Below the pieces are notes generated by a model. That model was not told where the DNA came from, did no database searches, and saw only the letters and a list, made by a program, of their open reading frames with translations. From NCBI GenBank assembly GCA_003993805.1, contig RSEF01000001.1, positions 70,544,845-70,608,844 of the forward strand: DNA of 64,000 bases, read 5' to 3'. The position numbers were made by a program, and so were the translations under genes. The DNA comes from Himantopus leucocephalus. Lineage: Eukaryota; Chordata; Aves; Charadriiformes; Recurvirostridae. Below are positions 1 to 12,700 of this stretch, piece by piece; within the stretch, counting starts at the first letter, position 1, and every line of letters starts with the position of its first letter.

Positions 1-3000
1 TGGAAGGGAGAGAAGAAAGAGCACCTGTCGTTCATTTTAGTGGCCAGCCCAGCCCAAACCACAACACTTGAGCTTACCCCGTGCAATTAAGGAGCTCTGC
101 TGTGTTTAGCAGAAGAGGATGTCACATGCAATGCCTGTGAGCAAACAGCCACCAGAGAATATACTGAATTTGTAGCATCCATCTCCCCTCCCTGTGAAAC
201 AATCCATCAAGTGTTGCCTAAATGCTGTGACTGCAGAACCTAAGTGAGCTTTCTTTCCACATGAGTAGAAAAAACATCTCTTGCTGTGTGTCCAAAGGAA
301 GCCCATAGTCACCTGCTTTTGTTTGCTTGTGTTGTTTCTGTGATGTAGTGAGGATACATGGCAAAGAGCTGCAAAAACCTCTCATATTAGTTAGGAAAGA
401 AGTGAAGCAGCAACAGGGAGGTTCAATATTTCTGGGTAAGACAAAAGTGCAGATCTGGGACAACTACAACTAAGCACCACAGTCTGGAAGCAGAAAGTTC
501 ATTTCTGAAATCAAAAAGCTTCATCTCCCCAAGAGACAGGTAGCAAGAAAGAATCTAAAGCAGAAAAACTACCTTTGGCCAATAGCAATGATGTTTCTGA
601 ATAATCCACCATTCCCAAGTCCTTGGATCCAAGGCCTTCACATACCTATAGTAATTTTTTACAGTTGTCTTTTTTTGGGGGGGGCGGTGACTGAGTTGAG
701 ACATTGAAAAAGTCTGTAATTTAGAAGGATCTGTGAATCTATATTCTGGAAAGTTTAATATCAGTGTTTGCTAATTAAAAAAAAAAAAAAAGAATAATCC
801 AGATACTGTATTTCTGGCTTTTCAAAATCAGAATACAGAAAATTATAGAAGCTTTTTTAAAAAAAATGTTAACCATGAGGAGCTTGGAGGGTATTAATCT
901 TCCAAATCAAACAGTGCCTCATGATCCTAATTAGCTCTCAGCCCTTATTCTCTTTCCCCTACAGATGCACACAGATGCTTAACTTCTGGCTACAGATCTG
1001 ACCCCCTTCATTATTAAAGGGGGAAAAAAAGTCCCAAATGATCTGCAGAGCACTGCAATACCCAACTAGGTCACCCAGGAGGAGGTCACTTTTTAAAGAT
1101 GGGCACTACAAGTACAATTCAGCTTGATGGGAAATCCAATGTAAGAGTTTTAGGGTGACTTGTGAAGTCATGCACACATGCAGCTACAGACATACTGCTC
1201 ACATGGTTTTGTATTAGGGGACATTTCAATCTACAATCATCAATCTACAGTCTACAAGCTGCCCATTGGTTTACCATAACATTAATTCCAGTCATGTCTG
1301 TGAATATATACCAGGTTTCAGCCCCTCACTGCAACATTAGGTGGCACAAACTGAAAATTAAAATGGAAAAGCTTGAGTGACTGAAAAGACTATGGAGAAC
1401 TTACAATAGCTGTCTTGCATTGAGAAACTGTTAGTTACCCAGTGACCCCTTATTCTGCAATCATTTCATTCAACTGGACACAACTAATTATATTTGCCCT
1501 TCCATCTTACATTTGGTAAAAGGCAGAAGAAAGAGACAAGGAAAAAGAGCGAACAGCCAGAATAATGACCCTTTATATTTTTATGGAGCCTTGCATGCCA
1601 ATATTACCTACTTCAGGGATGATACTGAGATCCATTAGCAAAACGCATATACTCCTGAAGCTAAATATATATTCAGAAACGGAGTGAGAAAGACCAGAGT
1701 TGTTAGAATACCATCAGTTCTGTCAGCAAAGAAATTTATGACACATACATGCATTAACAGAAACAGGCAGGTAATCACACCCTATTTCTAGCAAAGATAA
1801 TCCTCAGCCTGCTGGCTAATTATGTCAGCAGCAAACCTCCAAATTCTAGACACCAAACACTAGTCTGAATCACATAACAGCACTGTTTGACTCATGGTGG
1901 TTCAGGCTCAGTGAGGCTTCAGGATCCAAAATACCATTCAGAGCTACCTTTTTAATTTTACTATTCCATTTTTAAATCTCTTCTTCATTTTCCTGTTAAA
2001 AACCCAACCACACAAACAAACAAACAACAACAACAAAACCCTCCAACTACTATGTGCCCTCCACCTTTTGTCCAGAATAACAGAATATCCACCTGAGCTG
2101 ATCTACACCCACCCTTTGGTGAGAAACCTCCTGCTTTCCTCTAACTTCTGCAGAACGCTGCATCCCAAAATCCAAACTTCTCAAACAAGAGTGAACTACC
2201 CTGTGCAGCTTCTTGCCAAGCCATTAGGTTCTTTGGTGACAAATGCAGAACAGACAAGGCCTCAGTCAAAAGTTTTTCTGACAGTCAGAGTTACTGATTT
2301 TTGTTAGCTCCCTGAGTAGACAGCAAATTGATTACAGGTATTAACCAGGCAGTGCTTCACCTGGCTTCCTATCACACAGCAGATTGTCCATTTGAGTTTA
2401 AGTCCCAACAGGTAGCTCCTGTTTCATATCCACGGGACACAAAATCTTTCTTTTTCAGGGTCTTGAGCTTCCCAGCTCACCTTCCTACCTGTGGGATAGC
2501 TTGCCTTGCTGAATGGAGCAGCAGGATCCGTGCAGTTGGCACGCTCATACTTTAACTCCACATTCACATGAAAGCAGTTCCGACAAACACACACACGGAC
2601 ACATACAGTCAAACATCTCTAGTGCCGCTTATGACTATGGACAGATGGGGCAGAAGAAGAGAGGGAGCAGCTCTGAAGCTTTTCTGGTCTTGCGGTATGC
2701 CTGCTGTGAACTAATATGGCTACAGATATAATTCTCATGTATCAATATCAACCCTTGACCGTGAAAATATGAGACCCAACACCTTGAAATTATGGGACCA
2801 CTTCCAATCTTTACCTATTTTTAAACTTAACAACCTTGGCAACATCTCTTACAAGCATCACTACCTGGTTTAAAAGATCCCTTGAGAGAGAGAATGACAT
2901 TTTAACTGCAGGGAAATACTGAAGTCACTTGGCTGCAGTGAAACTGCAGGGTTTTCTGGTTTGTTTTTTTTTTTTTAAAGCAAATGATTCCTGTCAGGAT

Positions 3001-3174
3001 ACTTTTTTTTTGTTTCCTGAGAATGGATTTTTTTTTCATTGTAGTTACATTCCTACTATGAAAGGCTTAGCTTTTTAAAGAAACAGTTAAAAATTACTAT
3101 ATTCCATATGTAAAGAAAGGTTGCATGAAAAAGGGAATTCCCCACTTAAGAAATTGCATTAGCCTATGAGAAAG

Positions 3175-3222
3175 ATATTTATATATATGTACATATATAT
3201 AAATATATATATATATATATAT
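3175..3222. repeat. (TA)n simple repeat
   Basis: Alternating AT units with a few interruptions (GTAC, AAAT). The overlapping open frame rich in Ile and Tyr is produced by this repeat and is not a gene. Confidence 0.9.
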
Positions 3223-4478
3223 GAATTTCAACAGCTTTAGGAAAGATTTTTGTAGGGTAAGTTGGCTAGAAATCAGCCCTGAAGCAGCTAACATAGCTGA
3301 AATGATGAGGAACAAGGGCAAATTGCAATGGATAAGCAAAGCAACAGTTGGACTCTTTTCAGAACTACACACATATGCAATGCCACATACCTTCAAGAAT
3401 TTTGGGTGCAAAATTGGTAGGATATAAAGCCGTACTCTCATTTTTTTTTAAACACACCACCGAGCAGCTCTGCCTGCAGGTGGTGGAACACCTCCAGATG
3501 TTGCTGTAAGGGCAGCTCTGAGCACATCAAAAAGCATCTCTTCTCCACGGACATTCCCAGAGAGCAGCTGGCAGCCATTTGGTGCAGCTTGTTGCTGCGA
3601 AGGACCCCAGAGGAGTTAGTGCTTTGTACCACAGTGCTTGTGAACGTCAAAGCTGTGCTTGGTAGTGCTTTCTCGCTGTGCAGAAAGGCCCAGTGTAACT
3701 CATGACTAGGTTGCATTCTCATCCAGCTCCGGCCAGTCCTGCGCAGGCAGAACATTCAGTCTTTTTATCGCTACTATTATTATTAATAACAGTATTCTTA
3801 GGCTGTCTGAGACAGCAGGAAAAGGGGGCTTAAGACATCCTTTAAAAGAGACGAGCACACAGCTGGCTGCTGGCAGCAGCGGTGAGCATCAAAGGGCTTG
3901 GAGTGGAGGAGGGAGCCAGAACCATGTGCGAGGGAGGTGTTTTTGTGGCAGACACGCTCCCAGAGAGACAGGGCAAAGGAAACATCACAAAAGGATTCAG
4001 AAAAACGATTTCAGGATGGGAGAGCAGAGGCAAGGGAACTGTCAGGAAATATCAACTTTGCATGGGAGAGAGGCCACGAAAACTTGGTGTCAGAAACGGC
4101 GCAGAAGCTCCCGAGTGGGGCAGGGAGGGCAGCTGCTGAAGACAAGAAAGCAAGCAATGACCATGACAGAAATTTCTTCAATCACACACAGCTGGGCAGA
4201 AACAAACAGAGCCATTATATGCTCATGGGTTAGTCTAAAATAATGCTAAACTGAGAACCTAAGATAATTGGGGGTTGAATCAGAGAAGAACTCCTGACAT
4301 ACATAGTTAAGACCCTGAGGTGACCTATATGCCTATGTATAGTTCTGTTAATCTCTTCTGGGTCTCTCCTGCACACACTGAATGCTGTGCTGACAATCTG
4401 AGCTTACTAAGGGACTGAGAAGATTTCACTGGAAATATTAAGGATTGGCTTATCCAGAGGCCTAACGCTCCCTTCCCA

Positions 4479-4498
4479 GACACACACACACACACACA
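4479..4498. repeat. (CA)n simple repeat
   Basis: About nine CA units. A potential microsatellite. Confidence 0.9.
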
Positions 4499-6054
4499 GA
4501 ATTTTGACCCTTGCATCTCTTTCCTCCAGTCCCCCTAACTCTTCACATCTTTTGAGTCACACCAGTCTTAGCGCTCTGCCAGAAGCAGCAACCCAGCCCC
4601 ACTGGCAAATAACACAAGGACACTCAGCCCAGCCAAGGCATGCGCTTCTCACTTTTATTCTGTACATTTCCACACAAGTCACAATACAGAAAAGGTGTCC
4701 AAAAGGAACAGTAACCAGCTCTTTCACTGTATACAGATTTCCTCCTTCCCCCAGTTTAAAATCTCCTTGTTTAGCAACACAGTGATCAAGATACTTTGTA
4801 TAAATAGGAAACGCAAGAAAATCAGGGAAGAAAATACTTTCTCACTTTGTTACAAAAAGACCCTCCCCCTTCCCGTATCCCCCTTCACTGCTGATTACCT
4901 GGACCCTGATTCTCTGTTAAACATATAGCTTCGTTTTGTGGGTGCTGCTGCATGCCTCGGATTCCTTTTGCCAGCTGGCAGCCTCATGATGCGCAGCTCC
5001 AGGGCATTATGCATGGAGTCAGGCAGCATAAAAGAGCCCTTTGTGATGTTATTACAACTCCTGGAACAGATGTGGGTTCAGATAATAGGATATGTACAAA
5101 TACTGGAACTCTGGATGCCCATGAAATGTTGGCTGAATATGCGCATTTGTTACTTGGCTTTACTGCTTTACTAAGGGGACTCAACACATTATGGAGTGGT
5201 CCAGATTCTGACCTCTGTCACACCTTGGTTCACCTGGCGTGAATTCAGTGCAGAGGAGATCAAGATTTGTCCTTTATCCTTCCTCCACCACCTCCAGGAA
5301 GCAGCAAGTGAATATCCACTACATAGCCTGATGGAAACTCAGCCTTTCCATCATGAGCCTGTTCATCACCATCCCACATGACAACTATTTCTTAGCCTTG
5401 TTCCCTTTGGCAGGAGACACCTCCAGTTCCCTAACTCTTCGCTAACTGTTGTCCTCCTTCTTTACCTCTTTTCATCTCTCGTTTGCCAGAGGAGATGCTA
5501 GTGTAAAGGCCAGAGAGTCTGCTCACTCAGATATTTGGGTTTGTTTCCCAGAAACCTTTAGTATCAACAAACTCAAGTGGTGATTTCTGGGCTGTTGGAC
5601 AAGATACTGTGATACCTCAATGATAGGACAGAGGTGACAAAAAGAGGTATTTCTGAGACAGGCTCTCCCAAATGAAACACTCTGTGCTTAACGATCTCAA
5701 TATGACGGAGCACAACTGCTCTAAAATTCAGCAAAATATTATCCTCTGGAGGGAGGGCAACCACCTGAATGCTTTCATTGACTGGAAATATGACCTGAGT
5801 TAAAATTTTTAATACAAGGTAGCTCAAACACAGAAATCAAGCATAAGCAGTGCAAACCAGCTTACTAGAAACTTGTCATCATCCAGCACTCTACTATCTC
5901 AATTTAAGGCAGCTAAACTAAAAAGCATGGGATAGGGCTACTCCCATCGTCCTTCAAAAAATGGTTCCAAAAGAAGCAGCATACTAGATGAGAGCAACAC
6001 TACATGGCATGACAAAAAAAAACCCTCATAAATAATTAATATACAGCAGTTTTG

Positions 6055-6242
6055 GGCCTTGCAACACAAAGCACCTTACCTGTGTGTGTATGGGGAGGTG
6101 ATATTATCCCCATTTTACAGATAAGGAAACTGAGGCACAGGAAGGTTAAATGACTTACCCAAACTGACTAAATGACAGTGACAGGAATAAAACCTCAACC
6201 CCTTGATTTGCTCCCTTCTGCTCTATCCCTTTGACCACAGCA
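6055..6242 (+). mobile_element. MIR-like CORE-SINE fragment
   Basis: The stretch contains a TATTATCCCCATTTTACAGA core followed by AGGAAACTGAGGCACAGGAA, GGTTAAATGACTTACCCAAA and, at the end, a CTCTATCCCTTTGACCAC segment. These blocks occur in the same order as in the MIR family of tRNA-derived SINEs. The match extends upstream to GCACCTTACCTG. It is intergenic, about 9.7 kb beyond the DGKI stop, in plus orientation. MIR relatives are old and shared among amniotes, so a recognisable copy in a bird-like genome is expected but not common. Confidence 0.8.
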
Positions 6243-7874
6243 CCTCCAGCAAGACGTGCCGTTGAATTATAAGATGCAGCAAGCGCTTTCCTTATTCTGT
6301 GACGCAACCATGTGACACACAGTTAGACTTGTAAACTGTCATAAGACAAAAGCATATCATTAAACATAGTGTCCGCTTTTCGCATAACCTTAAAGTTTTG
6401 CAGTAAAACAACCGATCAGTTCTTGCTCAGAATAAATCCCCACTGAGCTAGCAGCGACAGACTCATAAACCAGATTCAGTCCTTATGTACATTGCATTTT
6501 CATTAGCACACACTTGCAGCTTGATGAGTATTTGTGTCCAAAGGAGCATCATGGTTCCCCACAATGCATCCTGTTTTTTCCCAGTGAAAAGCTGCAAAGC
6601 CATAGCTGTTCTAAAAGTTGTGCAGAAACAGAGTAGCAATAAGAGTGGCACAAAGGAAGGACTGTAGTTTGTAGCAAAATGTTCTGCTCACTGACTCAGA
6701 GAGGACACTAAAACCTCCATGGACTGCCAGAAGGTTTGTGTGGGAGATGCGGAACACGAGTCCTCAGCTATATCATTGGCTAGACTTCCCAAAATCTTTC
6801 AAAAGCCTCCTGCTTCCAAGGAGCCGGCTGCATCCAAAATGACTGGCACAGGGTTTACAGCACAAAAGAATACGGCCAGAAGAAAAATAACCTTCACTTC
6901 CCACTGTGAAAGCATGGTTCACCTTGCGAAGATTTCTACGGAGAAATGCTGGCAGACATATTCCATGTTCCCCTCCCCAATGCACCGCACCCTGACGGGC
7001 CAGTGCCCAAGGCTGGCAGCTCCCAAATCCATTTGGAAAGAGATTTTAACCCTTGATTATTTCCTTTTCCAGTAGAGTTACAGGACATGGAGCATATGCA
7101 AGCCATAGCATGAGGGCAGCTAGGTGGCACCCATTAAAAAGGGTGGTCCCACACCAGCTGCTTTGAGAGGAAACAGGCAGGAATCCCCATCCTGGGGCTG
7201 CTCCCTGCCCCGGCACCAAGAAGAGAAACGCATTTAATAAAAGTAGCGTGGAAGAGCCCTTAAGAAAGGAAGGCAGCTCCTACAGGCTTACTGATATCTG
7301 CACGTATTTTACACTCTGCCTGGCACACAGTGGGGTGTCTGGAACAGGTAGCCTCCAAAAAGACGTTACTTTTGCCAGTAAGGCGTTAGTTGGATCTTTC
7401 TGCACATAAGGCAACCCCCCCTTTCCCTTTCCCCAGATCTGTGAGGTGCAGCAGTAAGCTAAAGAGGGACAAAGCTCCCAAGAGCTGCTTAGTGCTTTGA
7501 AGGCTCAGCCACTTATTTTCTTTTCTCCCAAAGCTGTTGCGTGATCAAAGGAGGCAGATGGAGAGGAATCGCTCTGCAGTGACATGTAAACGGAACAAAA
7601 AACCTGATAAGCCTTGGCCATCTCCCTGTGATCTCTCTGAGGCACGTGCTGAGCAGAAAACCATAGGGTAGCAGGGCCAGCCATTTTGCATGAAAGACCA
7701 GCACGCTCGCTCACCAGTTGGAAGCAGCTGCCACTTCTCGCAAGCACGTCACGGAGCAAACACAATCACATTTGCCCAGGCAAAGATTATTTAACAGGAA
7801 AATCACAAAAGGAAGGAACATGAGAGTAGACCAAAAATAAAAAAATAAATAGACTAAAGCAGACCAAAAAAAAA
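6243..7874. other. Intergenic, no gene seen
   Basis: Moderate-GC unique-looking sequence. The open frames reach 118 codons on the plus strand (6719-7075) but overlap an opposite-strand frame and show no recognisable domain. Confidence 0.6.
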
Positions 7875-7994
7875 CCTGGTCCTGGGAAAACAGCTGAAGC
7901 GGGGGACAGGAGAGGGAAGACAGCTATTCGCTTTGTGGCCTGCAGCAACCATTACTTTTGATATGGCATTGTTTCCATACATTTGGAAGGGGAA
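7875..7994 (+). repeat. Duplicated 120-bp unit, copy A
   Basis: The unit begins CCTGGTCCTGGGAAAA right after an A9 run and ends near TTTGGAAGGGGAAAA. A second copy at 8661-8779 matches over its whole length, with scattered substitutions and small indels (by eye roughly 80-85% identity). The copies are direct and 786 bp apart start to start. The flanks are not similar. Confidence 0.8.
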
Positions 7995-8660
7995 AAAAAC
8001 CAAACTTTTTTTCCTATTGATATTAAAACTAAGTCTGAAAATGTCAAAATCAACCCCTCAGGTGTGAAATAACCAAGTCCATCATGCTTCCCATCTGCTT
8101 AATCCTGAGGCATTACAGCTACCCTCAGAGGTGCCTTTAGTGCTGCACGACCGAGTCGCCCCTAGTACAGCAGAATTTCAGAATTCCCTACCCATGGCTG
8201 GGCATGGTCAGAGGAGATCCAACCGCCTGTGACTCTAGTCAGGCAGAATTGTCCCAGAGGCAAGCACATGAACAGGATTTTGACCTTTCCAGTCAGAAGC
8301 GAAGGTAGCATGAGCTAGGGAAGAATAAGAGGTTATCGAAGAGCAGAGACTTTAGTAAGGAAGGTCTGAAAAGGACAGAGCAAAAAAAGGGAAGGAAGAG
8401 CAAAGAGCATTCAAGATTATTTTAAATCAAATTTATGTAAAATTATGTTCCATTTCCTTCCTGCCATTAGCTGCCAGCAAGCTCACTTTTTTTGTAGCTT
8501 TGACATGAATTTACTGCTCCAACATGCCACAGAGATAAGGACACTATTACAGTAGCAGCAAAAACACAGGAGAAAACAACTCACAACCACGCTCATCTCC
8601 TATTAAAACAAGCACATCAACAACAGTTTTCCCATTCTGATAAAAAAAAACCCCAAACAA

Positions 8661-8779
8661 CCTGGTCCTGGGAAAAGGGCTGAAGTGGGGGACAGGAGAG
8701 GGAAAACAGCTGTTCACTTTGCGGCCTATAGCAGTTGTTGCTTTTGATGTGGCATTATTTCCATAATTTGGAAGGAAAA
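8661..8779 (+). repeat. Duplicated 120-bp unit, copy B
   Basis: This is the direct partner of the unit at 7875-7994. It also follows an A-rich run (A9 then CCCCAAACAA), starts with CCTGGTCCTGGGAAAA and ends TTTGGAAGGAAAA. The shared A-rich left edge may mean both are pieces of one retroposed or LTR-type family, or one local duplication. I do not recognise the family. Confidence 0.8.
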
Positions 8780-8787
8780 CCTCCGGT

Positions 8788-9027
8788 ATGGCTAAGGAGC
8801 AGGGAGAGGTGTCATTGCACGACTTAGGGCTCATGTCTCACTTCATGATGCCCCAAGATTTGCAAATAGAAGGGTGTGCCCCACCAGCCTGCGTGGTGGT
8901 CCCTGAGGGGGCAGGAACAGGATGCTCCATGCAGATGGATGACATAGATATTGGGATCATTGGGCCTGGAGAAGAAATGGACCCATCTCATTTATTAAAA
9001 GTGGATGCATCTAATTGTGGTACGTAA
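8788..9027 (+). other. Unexplained open frame of 79 codons (uncertain)
   Basis: An ATG-started frame lies directly after duplicated copy B, with an in-frame stop just upstream at 8764. The product is acidic and Gly/Pro/Met-rich, with segments such as PPACVVVPEGAG and DDIDIGIIGPGEEMDPSHLL. It looks more protein-like than the surrounding chance frames, and it ends beside GTACGTAAAT, which resembles a splice donor. I do not recognise a family. It may be a remnant of a retroelement gene or simply chance; no promoter or intron partner is evident. Confidence 0.2.
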
Positions 9028-10201
9028 ATACTCATTACAATGACATTCAGCGGCTAGCATTGCAACTCCCTGACCAGAAAAAAGCAATGCTTATAGAAAA
9101 CATTCTGTAGGGTCCCCATTCCCAGGGACCAGCTTGTCTCTGCTTTTCTAATTTTGCCTTCTTTCATATTTTCTGTGAATGTCATACAGGGAAAAAAAAA
9201 GCCCTGGAAAAGTGGGACTACCTATTAGAGCCTAATTAGCCAAGTAGAAATCACTCATGTCTGCTGCATCAAGCTCAAGAGATTCTTGAGCTTCTCCATA
9301 CCTACAAACCTAACTGGTTCCTTCAGTTCCTAGACAGGACCCGGGTTCCTGAATACGTGTAGGAAGAGGGACTGCCTTCTCCCTCTGCTTGGCCACAGGC
9401 TGAGGAAAAAGCATTAATTGAAGGTCATTAAGGCAGCTGGAACCAGAAGGCCATTTTTCTCATTAAAATGAAGTGTAACACTAAAATATGAATTGCTACT
9501 GTGGTTCGTGCATTAGTAGATAGATAATTGCTGAAGCACTTGTCATAACGGAGCACTGGATTGGCACCGCGCACACTTCGCTGAGTGGTAGGTTACACAT
9601 CAGGCAGCCTCCTAGACAGGGACTAATTGAAGAGCCAGGTGTTACACTTTGCCAGCAAAAGGAAGCTGGCTCTAGATGAAGCAATTACATATGGAGTACT
9701 ATATTGCTAAAAGTAGAGCTTATTTATTGCATGTCAAAATGCTACAGCTTCTACATACTTTGTATATGAATGCTGGAGCTGTTAACATATGGGTGAACTC
9801 TAAAAAAACATTCCCAAATCAGGGCTCTATTTCTAGTGGATAAGGGCAAAATAATAGAAACACATTTCTGAGGAAAGTATACCTTTTGCTTTCGCAGATA
9901 TTCACCTTCTTGTATGTATGCATCAAGAGAATCACTGCTGCCTTAGATTCCCAAAATCTCCCCCATGTAGGGGATGCAGGAGTATAGGCTGACTGCTTTT
10001 AAAGGGCTAAACATAAAATTATTTCCTGAATTATAGATGTGTTTATGTTGAAACAATTCCTTTTGCTGTAAGGCATCCTCCTGCTAAGACTCTAGAAGTT
10101 GTCACGTGCTACATCAGAATGAGGAGTTTTTAAAATGAGCCGCTTGTCTTCCCCACTCCCTGGGTAACTAGATACATGTGTACTGCATAGGATAGATTGT
10201 C

Positions 10202-10234
10202 TTTTTTCTTTTTCTTTTTTTTTTTTTTTTTTTN
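10202..10234. repeat. T-rich homopolymer ending in one N
   Basis: CTTTTTTC blocks pass into an uninterrupted T run and an N. It is intergenic, and the length is uncertain. Confidence 0.85.
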
Positions 10235-12635
10235 GAGGCTGGAATGTGGCACCTTATAAATAAGGCAGGAGACAAGATGCACTCTGATGGCTGAATACAG
10301 TAAGGTTATTCAGCTCTAAGCCTGCCTAATCACTGAAGTCAAATGTAATGAATTTACTGGTGTGATCAAGGCTTGAGGGAGGGAATTTTCCCCTTTTGCA
10401 GGAACGGCACCATATGTGGCCAGGAAATCCTTTGGCCAAGGCAGGGGGCGTTGCTCCAATGAACATATACAGGGGACAAGAGAATGCCACTCTCTGTGGG
10501 CACCACCATGGGCGGCAGTGCTGGAAACATGGTGGGGAGGGAAAGGGAGGCCCCTGAGCTCTGGTACCTACAGAGGATCTCCAGTAGGCAGTCTGGAGAA
10601 GCGTGGTGTCATGGCACAACTTGGAGTTCACTTAGTACTACTGTACTTGGGTAGTCCATCCCTCCCAAGCCAGACTTTAAATAGACTTGGAAGTGAGAAA
10701 CTGCCCAAGTACTTGGCCTGCTTTTGGGCAGCCCAAGCCAAGCACCAAGCTGCTGCAGTCTGCCTGTACTGGTAACTCCTCAGCAAAGCCTGAGACATCC
10801 TGACCCCTCTATATATTCCTTTTGCCGCAAGCGCTGGGAGCAGGGCTGGGTGAGGCATTTCCACAGCGCAGCCACGAGCCGCATCCTGCCCTTCCAAAGG
10901 GATTTAAAGCACTGAAGCTTGAGACACATCCTCCACATAAAATTCTGGTCTTCATCAAGATGCCAGCAAGTCACTTTCAGCACATTACTGAGTCGCCATT
11001 GCAGTCAACAGATTTTGGCAAGGCAGCTCATGGGATTTTAAAGCTGTAGCTATCCATCACTAAGAAAAATAGTTGCATACATTGTTAAGAAAGCAAAATG
11101 AAAAGATGAGTACCACAATGAACCCTGTAATACTGTGTCCTGTAGCTTCACAGGAATCCAGAAAGGCACAGGTTTATGATAAGTTGTTTCCAGGACTGCT
11201 GAAATGACAGAAGATGCTCTCATTTGATGCTTCAGTTTAATTAGGAAGAGAATAACCCAATGTCGCTTTGGCTCAGATACAATGAGGAAAATAAAGGGAG
11301 GAAATAACGTCCGAGGAATGGAAAAGAATAAGTATAACAGCAATAGAAATTCTACTTTTGACATGGTAGAAGGGATCTTATACAAAAGCTTAAACACCAC
11401 TCTTATAAAATACATCTCCAAGGATGTTAGTCTAGTGCAAAAGAAGGAAGAAGTGGGGGAAGGAAAATAACAGACCTCAAATGGACCCGCATGAGGACCT
11501 GCTTCCTTCTTGCAGTACATGGAGTTCAAGGAAAGAGTTGTCCTTAAAGTGTTTTCAAGGCATCCAAATTCCCAGCATGTCCATACATTTCTTGAGTACC
11601 ATTAAACCCCCAGCAAGCTTAAGGCTACCAGTGTACCTTGGCCATTTCATAGCTTTCGTTCATAGTCAGATCATCTCAACATGCTTTCGATATACTGGAA
11701 TAGTCAACATATAAGCACACCCCCCAGGAGGCATCTGGGATGGCTGAAAGGAAAATAGCCACCTTCTAGGTGAGGTTGTGTGTTAGTGACTTTCACTGCC
11801 GTGCATGTCACTGTCACAGCAAACACAAAGACAAAAATGAGCAAAAGAGGCCATTAAATACTACTCAAACAAACCTCCCACGGCCATACCACCAGAAAAA
11901 CCATGTGTCCCATCTATTCATCGATAACAGCACCAGCTCTGCAAATACAACTGGAAGATCAATGGCAACAAAAGATCAATTTTGTTCTATTTTCTTTATG
12001 TCTATGGTGCTTCTATATGACAGTCCTCATGTACCAAGGGACATCTTATGTAATCTGAATCCAGGCTACGGCACCATGAGTTGAGACTGAGCAATTCTAC
12101 TGCTGCTGGGGAAAAGCAAAGGTGACAGGTGTCAGTAAAAACATCTACAGAAATCTGGAAGTGCTAAAACACAAACAATCCATCACATGAAATGGTGAAA
12201 GAGCCACTGGAGTCTGAGGCCCATTTTGTAATGGGCAAAATTTGCCTTGAACTCCTGTCTTACATGAGTCACTCAGCCTCACACCTCACAATGCTGAGGG
12301 ATGCTATAATTAGTGAGAAATGTATGACATTGTCATGTCTTGGATAACACATAAAGATATCTCTAGCATTGAAACATGAAATAATAAAAGTAACTGATGC
12401 TATTAAATAACAAAAGTAAGTTTATTTTATCAACATTATAAATATTTTCTCTCCCTCCATTTAACTCCAGAATGAGATAGTAAAACCAGTACAATGCAAC
12501 AGTTCAGGAGCTCCTCAGTTCTGCTGAAAACAAATTAAATGGAAAATGACATTTTGACAGTCCGGCAACCCCAGTAGTTGAGCATCCTTAGGTACTTTGT
12601 CATTCAGATAGCACAGTTCTAAAAGTGCGTGCGCA

Positions 12636-12700
12636 TATGTGTGTGTGTGTCTATATATATGCATACTGATATTTATAAATATACATATATATAGTAATAT
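12636..12700. repeat. (TG)n/(TA)n compound simple repeat
   Basis: TGTGTGTGTGTG passes into TATATATATG and AT-rich units. Confidence 0.85.

Larger units (their letters stand above)
1..6054. other. Intergenic DNA downstream of DGKI, no gene seen
   Basis: Open frames are short and overlap on both strands as in chance sequence. There are A/T homopolymers, a CAAA-rich piece near 2009-2040, and (TA)n and (CA)n repeats. Around 3460-3760 and 4950-5240 the sequence is slightly richer in GC and open frames, but no family was recognised. No PTN coding exon was found. Confidence 0.7.

Noticed and set aside
3438..3755. 105-codon minus-strand frame in a GC-richer intergenic patch.
   Set aside because: No domain recognised, and it ends in the lysines of an A/T run. 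No sign of a retroposed gene such as a poly-A tail with target duplications.
11050..11529. 159-codon minus-strand frame.
   Set aside because: The Phe/Leu/Ile-rich product follows from T-rich sequence. No domain, promoter or splice context; one of several chance frames.
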